Assembly: GCA_017307165.1 (NCBI GenBank)
Contig: JAFKGK010000004.1
Span: 186,001 to 250,000 of the forward strand
Direction: 5' to 3'
Length of the DNA: 64,000 nucleotides
Source: Candidatus Melainabacteria bacterium
GTDB lineage: Bacteria; Cyanobacteriota; Vampirovibrionia; Obscuribacterales; Obscuribacteraceae
Part shown: one piece after another, positions 8,390 through 16,257 of the stretch
Numbering within the stretch: the first letter of the stretch is position 1
Layout: the number at the start of each line of letters is the position of its first letter
Made by a program: the position numbers and the translations under genes
The notes under the pieces: model-generated
What the model was told of the DNA's origin: nothing
The model's database searches: none
The model's input: the letters and a program-made list of their open reading frames with translations, nothing else

Positions 8390-9412
8390 ATGAAGATCAA
8401 GCCAAGCACTCTAGTTTTAGCCCTCTCCATAATGTCGATCATGTCCCTGGGTCTTGCAGACAAAGCAGAGGCAAAACTGGACAAAGAGGTATTGCAATCC
8501 AGACTAGAAAAAATCGATCAACAAGCATCATTTGGCAGACTTGGCGTGGGGGTGCGCGATCTTGCCACCGGTGACGAGTTTTTTTTGCGAGGGGATCAGA
8601 GATTTCCCATGCAGAGTGTCTTTAAGCTACCGCTAGCCATGGCTGTCCTCGACCAGGTGCAAAACAAGCACCTTTATTTAAAAGACAAGCTAAAAATCAC
8701 AGCAGACGATCTATCCATACAGCACAGTCCGCTTGCCGAAAATTTTAAGGGCCCAGAAGAATTTTTTACTATAGCTCAACTCATCGAAGCAGCTATCTGT
8801 CAGAGCGACAATACTGCAGCAGATGTGCTTATGAAAAAGATCGGCAAAGAGAGCGTCAACAAATATCTAAAGGCAAAGGGCATCGATACCGCGTTTTTAC
8901 GCGTGGATAGACTAGAATCCGAGTTGCAGACAGACTGGCTTGGTCTAGGGACATTTAAAAAGGAGTGGGCCCGCACCGAGCCTTTGCAAGCAGCGATATT
9001 GGCCGTACCAGCCGAAAAGCGCGTGCAAGCAATCAAAGCCTATCAGGATGATGAAAGAGACACCGCAACACCTGGCGCTATGGTCGATCTTTTAGCAAAG
9101 TTTGATCGCGGAGAAATGCTCAACCATACATATACAGACTACTTGCGGACGGTTCTGCTCAATTGCAAGACTGGCAAAAACAGACTGTTCAAGGGCTTGC
9201 CCAGAGGTTCTACTTTAGCGCACAAGACTGGGACCAGCGGCACATACCTTGGCCTCTGCTCTGCCACCAACGATGTCGGTATCGCCACTTTGCCTAATGG
9301 CAATAAAGCAGCAATCGCAGTTTTTTTGTCAGGAGCTCAAGCTACAGCTAAAAAACGTGAAGACATCATCGAACAGGTTGCTCAAGCCGTTTCTCTTGCT
9401 ATGAGAAACTGA
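8390..9412 (+). CDS. Class A beta-lactamase
   Basis: An N-terminal signal peptide (about residues 1-28, ending near KAEA) directs the product to the periplasm. The full class A catalytic set is present: SVFK with nucleophile S76 and K79, SDN at 139-141, an omega-loop RVDRLESELQ with a Glu166-equivalent at E176 (or E178), the RDTATPGAMV motif and HKTGTS with K279-T280-G281. The 340-residue length is somewhat longer than the ~290 of TEM-type enzymes and fits the PER/CfxA-like subclass A2 better, which is inference. It is expected to hydrolyse beta-lactams; the spectrum cannot be predicted here. No dedicated regulator is adjacent. Confidence 0.88.
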   Translation: MKIKPSTLVLALSIMSIMSLGLADKAEAKLDKEVLQSRLEKIDQQASFGRLGVGVRDLATGDEFFLRGDQRFPMQSVFKLPLAMAVLDQVQNKHLYLKDKLKITADDLSIQHSPLAENFKGPEEFFTIAQLIEAAICQSDNTAADVLMKKIGKESVNKYLKAKGIDTAFLRVDRLESELQTDWLGLGTFKKEWARTEPLQAAILAVPAEKRVQAIKAYQDDERDTATPGAMVDLLAKFDRGEMLNHTYTDYLRTVLLNCKTGKNRLFKGLPRGSTLAHKTGTSGTYLGLCSATNDVGIATLPNGNKAAIAVFLSGAQATAKKREDIIEQVAQAVSLAMRN

Positions 9413-9421
9413 GCCAGACTC

Positions 9422-11002
9422 TCAATAGCAAGACTGCGCCCCTGCAACCCTGTACTTGAGCGCCTCGGCAAGATGTGGGCTAAGTATATCGCGGCTACCA
9501 TCCAGGTCCGCTATGGTCCGTGCGAGCTTTAGCACGCGGCCATAGGATCTGGCAGAAAGACCAAAACGATTGATGGCTCTCGCCATGACCCTCTCCCCTA
9601 TATGTTCGAGCTTGAACATGGGATTGCCATCGACATGCGTGACCTGACCATTGAAGGCAAAGGGCTTATCAGGAAACAAACTAGCGAAGCGTTGCTTTTG
9701 ACGCTCCACGGCTTTGAGCACTCGAGCCTTGATACGATGGGAAGGCTCGTCGGCATTGGTATCAGTATTAGCGCGCCCTTGTATCTCTGCATCGCTCAAA
9801 CGGCCCACGTCTACCTGCAAGTCGATACGATCCATCAATGGGCCGGAGATCTTGCCCCAGTATCGCTCAGCCTGTGCGCTCGTACAGACACAATGCCTGA
9901 GCGTGTCTCCGCGATATCCGCAAGGACACGGGTTGCATGCAGCAACGAGCATAAAGGACGCGGGATAGGTAAGTGTCTGACCATATCGCGATATCATCAC
10001 CTTGCGAGACTCGAGAGGTTGGCGCAGATTTTCGAGTTGAGAGCGTCTAAACTCAGTCAACTCATCGAGAAATAGAACTCCCAGGTGGCTCAAAGATATC
10101 TCTCCCGGTCGAGGAGAGAGGCCCCCACCGATGAGGCCGGCAATGCTGGCCGAATGATGGGGACTTCGGAACGGTCGATTTGTAACGACCGTGCTGCGAT
10201 CAGTAAGCAAACCGGCTACAGAAAATAGCTTGGTCAGCTCGATGATCTCCTCGTACTCCAGAGGAGGCAGGATGCCTGGCAAGCGCTCGGCCAGCATGGA
10301 CTTGCCGGTACCCGGAGGACCGACCATGAGCACATTGTGCCGGCCACACGCGGCGATCTCTAAGGCTCGCTTGGCGGCCATCTGTCCTTTGACCTCGCTA
10401 AAATCTTTGTGATCATCTGACTCAGCAGGCAAAAGGGCCAGACCGTCGACGCCACTCGCACTATATATGGTGCCATTGTCGATATTTTGGCCCATGGCAT
10501 ACACCTGCATGAGATGCGAGACTGGATATACAGTAAGGCCCTCTACCAGAGCAGCCTCTGCTGCATTGCCCTCAGGCACGACTATCCCCCTGGCCCCACT
10601 CGCCTTGGCGGCTAGGGCGATGGGCAGGACGCCGGTCACGGCTCTTAAGGCACCTGAAAGGCTCAGCTCTCCGACCAGCCAAAGATCGTTGAGATACTCC
10701 GGCGGCATAATGCCGGTAGCGACAAGGATGCCCACTGCTATCGGCAAATCATAAGCCGAACCCTCCTTGCGCGTGTCGCAGGGAGCTAGATTGACCACCC
10801 AGCGCTTGCCGGGAGGCATGAGAAAAGAGCAGGACTTGATCGCGGATCGGACTCGCTCCTGCGCCTCCTTGATAGAAGCATCCGGCAAACCTACAACGCT
10901 GATCTGTCCGAGCCCTCCCAGGCAATCGACCTCGACCTCAACGCAGCTAGCCTCTACCCCCTGGATCGCGCCTGTAAGTATACGTGCGTACATTGGCCAC
11001 AT
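9422..11002 (-). CDS. comM: YifB/ComM-family Mg chelatase-like AAA+ ATPase
   Basis: The protein has the ChlI-like N-terminal domain (EVEVDCLGGLGQISVVGLPD), a Walker A GPPGTGKS, Walker B FLDELTEF and the cysteine-rich ACNPCPCGYRGDTLRHCVC region typical of ComM. ComM is a hexameric helicase that drives branch migration when incoming DNA is integrated during natural transformation. Length (526) is close to the family. The ATG at 11002 lies only 3 nt after GGAGG; the alternative ATG at 10993 (MYARIL) matches family N-termini better but has a 12-nt spacing. A hairpin covering the Shine-Dalgarno lies immediately upstream. Confidence 0.93.
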   Translation of the reverse strand: MWPMYARILTGAIQGVEASCVEVEVDCLGGLGQISVVGLPDASIKEAQERVRSAIKSCSFLMPPGKRWVVNLAPCDTRKEGSAYDLPIAVGILVATGIMPPEYLNDLWLVGELSLSGALRAVTGVLPIALAAKASGARGIVVPEGNAAEAALVEGLTVYPVSHLMQVYAMGQNIDNGTIYSASGVDGLALLPAESDDHKDFSEVKGQMAAKRALEIAACGRHNVLMVGPPGTGKSMLAERLPGILPPLEYEEIIELTKLFSVAGLLTDRSTVVTNRPFRSPHHSASIAGLIGGGLSPRPGEISLSHLGVLFLDELTEFRRSQLENLRQPLESRKVMISRYGQTLTYPASFMLVAACNPCPCGYRGDTLRHCVCTSAQAERYWGKISGPLMDRIDLQVDVGRLSDAEIQGRANTDTNADEPSHRIKARVLKAVERQKQRFASLFPDKPFAFNGQVTHVDGNPMFKLEHIGERVMARAINRFGLSARSYGRVLKLARTIADLDGSRDILSPHLAEALKYRVAGAQSCY

Positions 11003-11043
11003 TTGCCTCCGCTAGACTTTCCTCTAAACGCCGTCGGAGGCAA
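11003..11043 (-). promoter_or_regulatory. Hairpin sequestering the comM Shine-Dalgarno
   Basis: On the minus strand TTGCCTCCG (11043-11035) pairs perfectly with CGGAGGCAA (11011-11003) across a 23-nt loop. The 3' arm contains the GGAGG ribosome binding site and ends directly at the ATG at 11002, so the folded mRNA should block translation initiation. There is no U-tract, so it is not an intrinsic terminator. Confidence 0.55.
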
Positions 11044-11090
11044 AAAAGTTCAAATTTCAAAAATCCGAAAATCTAAAATTCTAATTGAAA

Positions 11091-11927
11091 TTATCTGGAC
11101 AATAGCGAGAACAATTGCTTGACTCTTGCATACTCACGATCCAGAGCAGCCTGCTGACCGACGACATCGAGCGTGGCAAAATCATCTCCCGGTGGGCAGA
11201 CCAGGTCTGCATGATCAATATTTTGCTCCTGCCCTTGGACGTGATCCTCATGGCCTGGTGGCCTTAGCTTGCCGAGTCTTTCTTGAAAATATACTCTAGC
11301 CATCAAATGGTATTGGGAGCGTTTGGTCAACTCATTTTGGACGCGAGAAAGATTTTTGAAGTCAGAAAAAGTAGAGTTATACTCGTTTTGTATGCCATCA
11401 CGATCGGCGGCGTACATCAGTTGGGTGATCTTGTGGCTGGTAATGTTTTGTTGCCTGGCCAACTCTCTCTCAAAGCTCTCTGTATCTGCCCAAAGATCGT
11501 CGGCTCGGCGCTGCAAGCCACTCAGGGCATCGTTAAACTCCTGAGTACTGATCTTGTCCTGCTGCTGCAATAAGCTTTGGAGATCAGCGTACAGAGAAAG
11601 TGTCTTGTTGGTCAGAGACTCATCCAGCAAAGCCAAATCAGCAAAGGGGTCATTGGGCGCAAGGCGCATGGGAGGCAGCTTGATATCAGGCTTAAAACCT
11701 CCGGGCAATCTGGTCATCTGGCCCTGGCCAAGCGGAGGCATGGCGGGAGTCGTGCCACCACCGGTAATGTTGGCAGCAAATATGCGTCGATGTAGGTTGT
11801 ACTGATCAAGAGCAGCCTTGTACTGCTGCATGACTTGGCTCGATGCAGCAAAACAAGATTGCACCCCGGTCAAGGACGAGAGCATGAGGTAGGCACAGAT
11901 AATCTGATTAAAAAAAGATCGCACCAT
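11091..11927 (-). CDS. Secreted helical protein of unknown function
   Basis: The ATG at 11927 starts a signal peptide (VRSFFNQIICAYLMLSSLTG... with a likely cleavage after CFA, about residue 28); an upstream TTG at 11945 is less likely. The mature part has a short proline/glycine-rich stretch (TTPAMPPLGQG, LPGGFKPDIKLPP) and is then strongly alpha-helical and glutamine/leucine-rich (residues ~105-220), suggesting a periplasmic coiled coil. I do not recognise a family. It is followed on the same strand by comM after an AT-rich gap, and preceded by the TPR lipoprotein and aspS, but these need not form one transcript. Confidence 0.65.
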   Translation of the reverse strand: MVRSFFNQIICAYLMLSSLTGVQSCFAASSQVMQQYKAALDQYNLHRRIFAANITGGGTTPAMPPLGQGQMTRLPGGFKPDIKLPPMRLAPNDPFADLALLDESLTNKTLSLYADLQSLLQQQDKISTQEFNDALSGLQRRADDLWADTESFERELARQQNITSHKITQLMYAADRDGIQNEYNSTFSDFKNLSRVQNELTKRSQYHLMARVYFQERLGKLRPPGHEDHVQGQEQNIDHADLVCPPGDDFATLDVVGQQAALDREYARVKQLFSLLSR

Positions 11928-11967
11928 GCTTGGAGTATAAAGCAAAAGTGAGAGAATGCCTTCAGCT

Positions 11968-12738
11968 TTATTTCAAATTTTTTTCGCGTTCGAGCTGCTG
12001 CTGCAAGATTTTGACATCCTTGTTGCCCGGCTCTTCCTGGGCAAGCTTTTTGATCTCAGCCAGAGCTTCTTGCTTTGCTCCCGACTTACTCAGAGCCGTG
12101 ACTAGCCCAATCCGGGCATCGACGTTTTGCGGCTCTATTTCGATTGCTTTGCGCTCTTGTGCGATCTGGCCCGCAAGATCTCCACGCAGTCCAAGCACCA
12201 ATGCAAATTTGTGATGTGTCCGGTCATTGTCAGCATCGAGCTCGGCAGCTTGTTGATAAGCGTTTACGGCCTCCCCCAGGTCTCCCTTGCCCAGAGAAGC
12301 CTCAGCCAGAGCGCAATATGCCCTGGCTTCTTTATTATCCAGGTCGACAGCCGCTCTGGCATGCTCGAGCGCCTGATCAAATTTTGCGCTCTTAGCATAG
12401 GACTCTGATAGGACATACTGAGCAACAGGATTTTTGGGGTCCTGATCTATCGCTTGAGTCAGTACCTTGATTGCCTCATCCGTCTGCCCCTGCTCGTTCA
12501 ATATGACTCCAAGATTATTGAGTACCGTAGCGTTATTGGGCTCGCTGACGAGAGCTTCGCGATATTGTTTTTCGGCCTTGTCATACTCGCCTTTTTTAAA
12601 ATACTCATTGCCATCGATGAGATAAGAGCTGGCCGGCTTACGCACAGCGCAACCGGCTAGCATAGCCACGATGAGACAGAGGCTCAGCGATATCGGCCAT
12701 GTCGACAGCATTTTTTTAGGCGCAGGAGTTTCAGGCAT
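11968..12738 (-). CDS. TPR-repeat lipoprotein
   Basis: A signal sequence ends in the lipobox MLAGC about 30 residues from the ATG at 12738. About five tetratricopeptide repeats follow (for example GNEYFKKGEYDKAEKQYREAL and GVILNEQGQTDEAIKVLTQAI), then a lysine/glutamate-rich tail. TPR lipoproteins are usually anchored in the outer or inner membrane, where they organise protein complexes such as pili, secretion or cell-wall machines; which one is not evident. The start codon overlaps the end of aspS, suggesting translational coupling, although an internal ATG at 12711 also precedes a usable signal peptide. Confidence 0.85.
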   Translation of the reverse strand: MPETPAPKKMLSTWPISLSLCLIVAMLAGCAVRKPASSYLIDGNEYFKKGEYDKAEKQYREALVSEPNNATVLNNLGVILNEQGQTDEAIKVLTQAIDQDPKNPVAQYVLSESYAKSAKFDQALEHARAAVDLDNKEARAYCALAEASLGKGDLGEAVNAYQQAAELDADNDRTHHKFALVLGLRGDLAGQIAQERKAIEIEPQNVDARIGLVTALSKSGAKQEALAEIKKLAQEEPGNKDVKILQQQLEREKNLK

Positions 12739-14572
12739 TACCAGCAATCATATTCAACGATTCAGACGATTGTGGCGATTTTTTACTATCTTTCTTTTCT
12801 TTCTCTTCGACTCTCACGCTCAGCTCTTTGAGCTGATCGGGTCCAGCCTGGCTAGGAGCTCCGGTCATGGGGCAAGCCCCTGATTGAGTCTTGGGAAAAG
12901 CAATCACATCCCTGATCGACTTGCAATTGCAAAGCAGCATGACGATGCGATCGAGACCGAGAGCAATACCGCCATGCGGAGGCGCACCGGATTCGAGGGC
13001 TTCAAGTAAGAAGCCAAATTTTTCGACAGCAGTCTCGCGATCGAGACCAATTGCGCTAAAAGCACGCGATTGCAACTCTTGATCATGGATACGGATCGAT
13101 CCACCGCCAATCTCGCAGCCGTTATAGACAATATCGTAAGCTCTAGCACGTGCCCTGCCCGGATCGCTTTCGAGATACTCCAGATCTTCGAGCCTGGGGC
13201 TTGTAAATGGATGGTGCACGGCCATCCATCTTTTTTCTTCGTCATCGTACTCAAAGAGAGGAAAATCTACGACCCAGAGAAGCTCGTGCCTGGACTGATC
13301 GATCAGATCGAGCTCCTCGGCTAGCTTGAGCCTGAAGCGCCCGAGAACGTTTGCCACTACTTTTGGTGCATCCGCCACCATCAGTAGGATGTCGCCATTA
13401 TTGGCTCCAGAAAGCTCTTTAAGACTTTGAATTTCTTGCGGAGTCATATTTTTTTCTAGACCGCTCGAGCGATTGCCAGACTCGCCAAAAGCAATCCAGG
13501 CAAGCCCTTTAGCGCCTTGAGCCTTGACGTACTCATTCCACGTATCGATCTGCTTGCGCGAGCTGGACTCGCCGCGCCCTGGCAGCAAGATACCTTTCAG
13601 TTGTCCACCGGCCTGAGCGACATCCCTAAAGACCTTAAACTCAGTAGCAGCCGCTACCGGTGTCAGATCCTTGAAAGCCAGATCGAAACGCAGATCCGGC
13701 TTATCGCTGCCGTACAAGCCCATGGCGTCTTGATAAGACAATTTTTTAAAGGGAGGAGCAACATCGATACCGACGATCTTGAAGGCCTCGACTATGACCT
13801 TTTCAGTCACACGCATTACTTCTGCTTCATCGACAAAAGAAAACTCCATGTCGATTTGAGTAAACTCCGGCTGCCTGTCAGCTCGCAAGTCTTCGTCACG
13901 AAAACAACGTGCCACCTGATAATAGCGATCGACACCACTAATCATCAAAGTCTGCTTAAAAAGCTGAGGGGATTGCGGCAAAGCATACCAGCTGCCGATA
14001 TTGAGACGGCTTGGCACGAGAAAATCACGCGCTCCTTCGGGAGTCGCCTTGCACAATATTGGGGTTTCTACTTCGATAAAGTTTTCACCATCGAGACAGC
14101 GACGGATGGCCTGAGTCACCTTGTGGCGAGTAGTGAGGTTATAGCTCATCTCGGGACGGCGCAGATCGAGATATCGATATTTGAGACGTAAGGCCTCATC
14201 GACTTTTTCACCCTGATCCAGTTGAAAAGGCAAGACCTTGCATGTATTGAGCAATTGGAACTGATCTGGATAGATCTCGATCTGACCGGCGCTATCACCC
14301 TTGCTAGTACCGTCTGGACGAGCAGTGACAATACCGGAGACTGCAATGACAAACTCATTTTTGAGATTGACAAAGTGATCGTGAATCTCTTTGTTTTTAT
14401 TGGGATCGGCAACCAGCTGCACTTTGCCTGTAGCGTCGCGCAACTCGATAAAGATCAGGCCACCAAGATCGCGGACTACGTTTACCCATCCGGCCAGCGT
14501 GACGCGATTATTGACGAGAGCCAGGCCCATCTCGGCGCATCTGTGATCTCGTTTTAGCGTTGTGCTTCCCAA
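12731..14572 (-). CDS. aspS: Aspartyl-tRNA synthetase
   Basis: The class IIb synthetase charges tRNA-Asp. The N-terminal OB-fold anticodon domain (VTLAGWVNVVRDLGGLIFIELRD), motif 2 region CFRDEDLRADRQPEFTQID, a central bacterial GAD insertion (residues ~290-400), the GGGSIRIHD loop and motif 3 GLDRIVML are all present. I set the start at the TTG at 14572 because AAGAGG lies 9 nt upstream and the sequence then aligns with family N-termini; the frame extends 18 codons further but that segment is atypical. The C-terminus carries an extra charged tail (VEEKEKKDSKKSPQSS) of about 30 residues beyond the catalytic domain. Confidence 0.96.
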   Translation of the reverse strand: MGSTTLKRDHRCAEMGLALVNNRVTLAGWVNVVRDLGGLIFIELRDATGKVQLVADPNKNKEIHDHFVNLKNEFVIAVSGIVTARPDGTSKGDSAGQIEIYPDQFQLLNTCKVLPFQLDQGEKVDEALRLKYRYLDLRRPEMSYNLTTRHKVTQAIRRCLDGENFIEVETPILCKATPEGARDFLVPSRLNIGSWYALPQSPQLFKQTLMISGVDRYYQVARCFRDEDLRADRQPEFTQIDMEFSFVDEAEVMRVTEKVIVEAFKIVGIDVAPPFKKLSYQDAMGLYGSDKPDLRFDLAFKDLTPVAAATEFKVFRDVAQAGGQLKGILLPGRGESSSRKQIDTWNEYVKAQGAKGLAWIAFGESGNRSSGLEKNMTPQEIQSLKELSGANNGDILLMVADAPKVVANVLGRFRLKLAEELDLIDQSRHELLWVVDFPLFEYDDEEKRWMAVHHPFTSPRLEDLEYLESDPGRARARAYDIVYNGCEIGGGSIRIHDQELQSRAFSAIGLDRETAVEKFGFLLEALESGAPPHGGIALGLDRIVMLLCNCKSIRDVIAFPKTQSGACPMTGAPSQAGPDQLKELSVRVEEKEKKDSKKSPQSSESLNMIAGNA

Positions 14573-14802
14573 TTTTTTATACCTCTTGATATTTAGCCTG
14601 ATATCGCAATCGATGTACGCAATCAATACACGTTAGGAGATTGTATCTAAATCGGGCCAGTCAAGCAGTAGAAATGCGGCCCCTGTAACGAAAACAGAGT
14701 AGTCAAAATCTCAGAACGTTGTAGACTAAGTCTAGTCGGCTTTGTGCAAACACCGCACGCTGCCCGATTTTTTTGTCGAAAGCATTGCAGGCTCTCAATT
14801 TT

Positions 14803-15360
14803 ATGGAATTTTTTACCACTCCCATTGGGAAAATTTTAGTTGGCGTCATTCTCCTTGTCCTTGGCTTGTCATTTGCCTGGAAAGGCTGGATGGCCTGCGT
14901 CATGGGACGATTTTATTATTGGGAGGGCTTTTTGCCCTTCACAGTTATTTCTCCCTGGCTGATCCACCTGCCTCCGAGCAAGCGCTCACTTGTCAAGGCA
15001 AAAGAAGGCATGCTGGCCCATATCATTATGGGACCCTCATTTTTTCTCTGCGCCATCCTGGCCCTATGCGCAGGCGCCGATATGATTGGCTGGCCTGGCA
15101 CGACCACTCTCAATCTGGTCATCAACGGCTTCGACCGCAATAAGGACACTGCCGTGTCCTTTGATCCAGATACTGGCCGATACTCTTTTCCGATGCTTAA
15201 AAAATCAGGCGGCAAACTCTACACCAATCTCTTTGAGTCCAAGATCGACGAGGATCACGACATATTGGGCCGCAAGATCGAGCACGTACTGCCCACCGAG
15301 CGCAAAAATATCGACGGCCAGACCGTCGACATGAAACGAGACAAGGTATACGGCAAATAG
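14803..15360 (+). CDS. Small membrane protein of unknown function
   Basis: Two strongly hydrophobic segments lie near the N-terminus (ILVGVILLVLGLSFAW and a later SFFLCAILALCAGAD), separated by a short loop, and a polar C-terminal domain of about 80 residues follows (GFDRNKDTAVSFDPDTGRYSF...). The ATG at 14803 is chosen over an upstream TTG at 14773. The gene lies between aspS (divergent) and rpsU, and ends in a strong terminator, so it is probably monocistronic. I do not recognise a family. Confidence 0.65.
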   Translation: MEFFTTPIGKILVGVILLVLGLSFAWKGWMACVMGRFYYWEGFLPFTVISPWLIHLPPSKRSLVKAKEGMLAHIIMGPSFFLCAILALCAGADMIGWPGTTTLNLVINGFDRNKDTAVSFDPDTGRYSFPMLKKSGGKLYTNLFESKIDEDHDILGRKIEHVLPTERKNIDGQTVDMKRDKVYGK

Positions 15361-15385
15361 CCGATATTTCATTAAGGTCTGTGGC

Positions 15386-15416
15386 AAACGCACTCAAATC
15401 TCTTGAGTGCGTTTTT
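15386..15416 (+). terminator. Intrinsic terminator
   Basis: A perfect 12-bp stem AAACGCACTCAA / TTGAGTGCGTTT closes a 5-nt loop (ATCTC) and runs into a T-tract. It lies 26 bp after the stop of the upstream membrane-protein gene. Confidence 0.85.
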
Positions 15417-15527
15417 GCAAGCTGCTAATATGGCATATTCGCGCTCGCGCATATTGCTCATATCTAGATATGCGCGCGGCATAAAAACGCGTCGATCCAT
15501 CACAGACATCAAAGCGGGGTGAATAAT

Positions 15528-15701
15528 TTGTCAGAGGTTAGAGTTGCAGAGGGCGAATCCATCGAGGGAGCTTTGAAGCGCTTCAAAAAGAAAATCCAGA
15601 AGGCTGGTATTCTTTCTGAAATCAAGCGCAGAGAGCGCTACGAAAAGCCCAGCGTTAAAAGAAAACGCAAAGCAGAAGCGGCAAGAAAGCGTCGCGCCTA
15701 A
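15528..15701 (+). CDS. rpsU: 30S ribosomal protein bS21
   Basis: bS21 is a small basic protein of the 30S subunit near the anti-Shine-Dalgarno end of 16S rRNA. The sequence [21 protein letters not shown], then [23 protein letters not shown] is diagnostic, and the 57-residue length is normal. I choose the TTG at 15528 over a GTG at 15519 because family members begin SEVRV and GGGG lies 8 nt upstream. It is monocistronic, bounded by terminators on both sides. Confidence 0.94.
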   Translation: MSEVRVAEGESIEGALKRFKKKIQKAGILSEIKRRERYEKPSVKRKRKAEAARKRRA

Positions 15702-15726
15702 GATAAATATTCATCTTAACTTTAAG

Positions 15727-15757
15727 AGCCCTGTCCTATTGCTGGACGGGGCTTTTG
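15727..15757 (+). terminator. Intrinsic terminator of rpsU
   Basis: AGCCCTGTCC pairs with GGACGGGGCT (one G-U wobble) across a 7-nt loop and is followed by TTTT. It lies 26 bp after the rpsU stop. Confidence 0.85.
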
Positions 15758-15788
15758 CATTTTCAGACAGAATGGAAATGGAAATAAA

Positions 15789-16151
15789 TTGGCATCACCG
15801 ATGTCAAGCGAAGAGATTGGAACTACTGGGGAATATGAGAGTCAGCGACCGGTGATAGACAATCTAGAGATAGAGCATACGCATATGGACAATCAAAGCA
15901 AATCACACATGATAGCGGTAGATACGCAGGCCCTCAAGGACAAGCTCAATGCTCGTTTTACCTTGATGCACCAGGGTGGAGGCAGTCTCAACACCGGACT
16001 CTTTAATCATCTATGGGATCTCAAAGAAAAGGCCCTGATGGAGCATGAGCGACAGGTCAAGGTGCCGAGCGACTTGTTGAGCGAGCTCGATTTTGATCTT
16101 GAGGCAAATACTGGGGATCTGGGTCGGACTCATGGTTTACCCCCATCATAA
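15789..16151 (+). CDS. Small acidic protein of unknown function
   Basis: The 120-residue product is acidic and polar, without a signal peptide or membrane segment. The most structured part is predicted helical (QALKDKLNARFTLMHQGG and HLWDLKEKALMEHERQVK). The frame begins with a TTG at 15789 preceded by purine-rich GGAAATGGAAAT; an ATG at 15801 is the alternative but has no ribosome binding site. The gene lies between the rpsU terminator and a second terminator-like hairpin, so it is a separate transcript. I do not recognise a family. Confidence 0.55.
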   Translation: MASPMSSEEIGTTGEYESQRPVIDNLEIEHTHMDNQSKSHMIAVDTQALKDKLNARFTLMHQGGGSLNTGLFNHLWDLKEKALMEHERQVKVPSDLLSELDFDLEANTGDLGRTHGLPPS

Positions 16152-16214
16152 TAGTCATCGCCCCCCAGGACTTGACTAGGCAATACCCTAGAGTCCATTC
16201 GAGTCTATAGAGCT

Positions 16215-16256
16215 AACCTCGAGAGTGTAACCACCTTAATCTCTCGAGGTTTTTTG
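16215..16256 (+). terminator. Terminator-like hairpin overlapping the next gene's Shine-Dalgarno
   Basis: AACCTCGAGAG (16215-16225) pairs perfectly with CTCTCGAGGTT (16241-16251) across a 15-nt loop and is followed by a T-run that ends 2 nt before the ATG at 16258. The 3' arm contains GAGG (16246-16249), the only Shine-Dalgarno for that gene, spaced 8 nt. It can therefore terminate the upstream gene and/or control the downstream one. Confidence 0.7.
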
Positions 16257-16257
16257 C

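Noticed and set aside
13517..14191. A 224-codon open frame antisense to aspS
   Set aside because: It mirrors conserved synthetase codons and shows no protein-family features.
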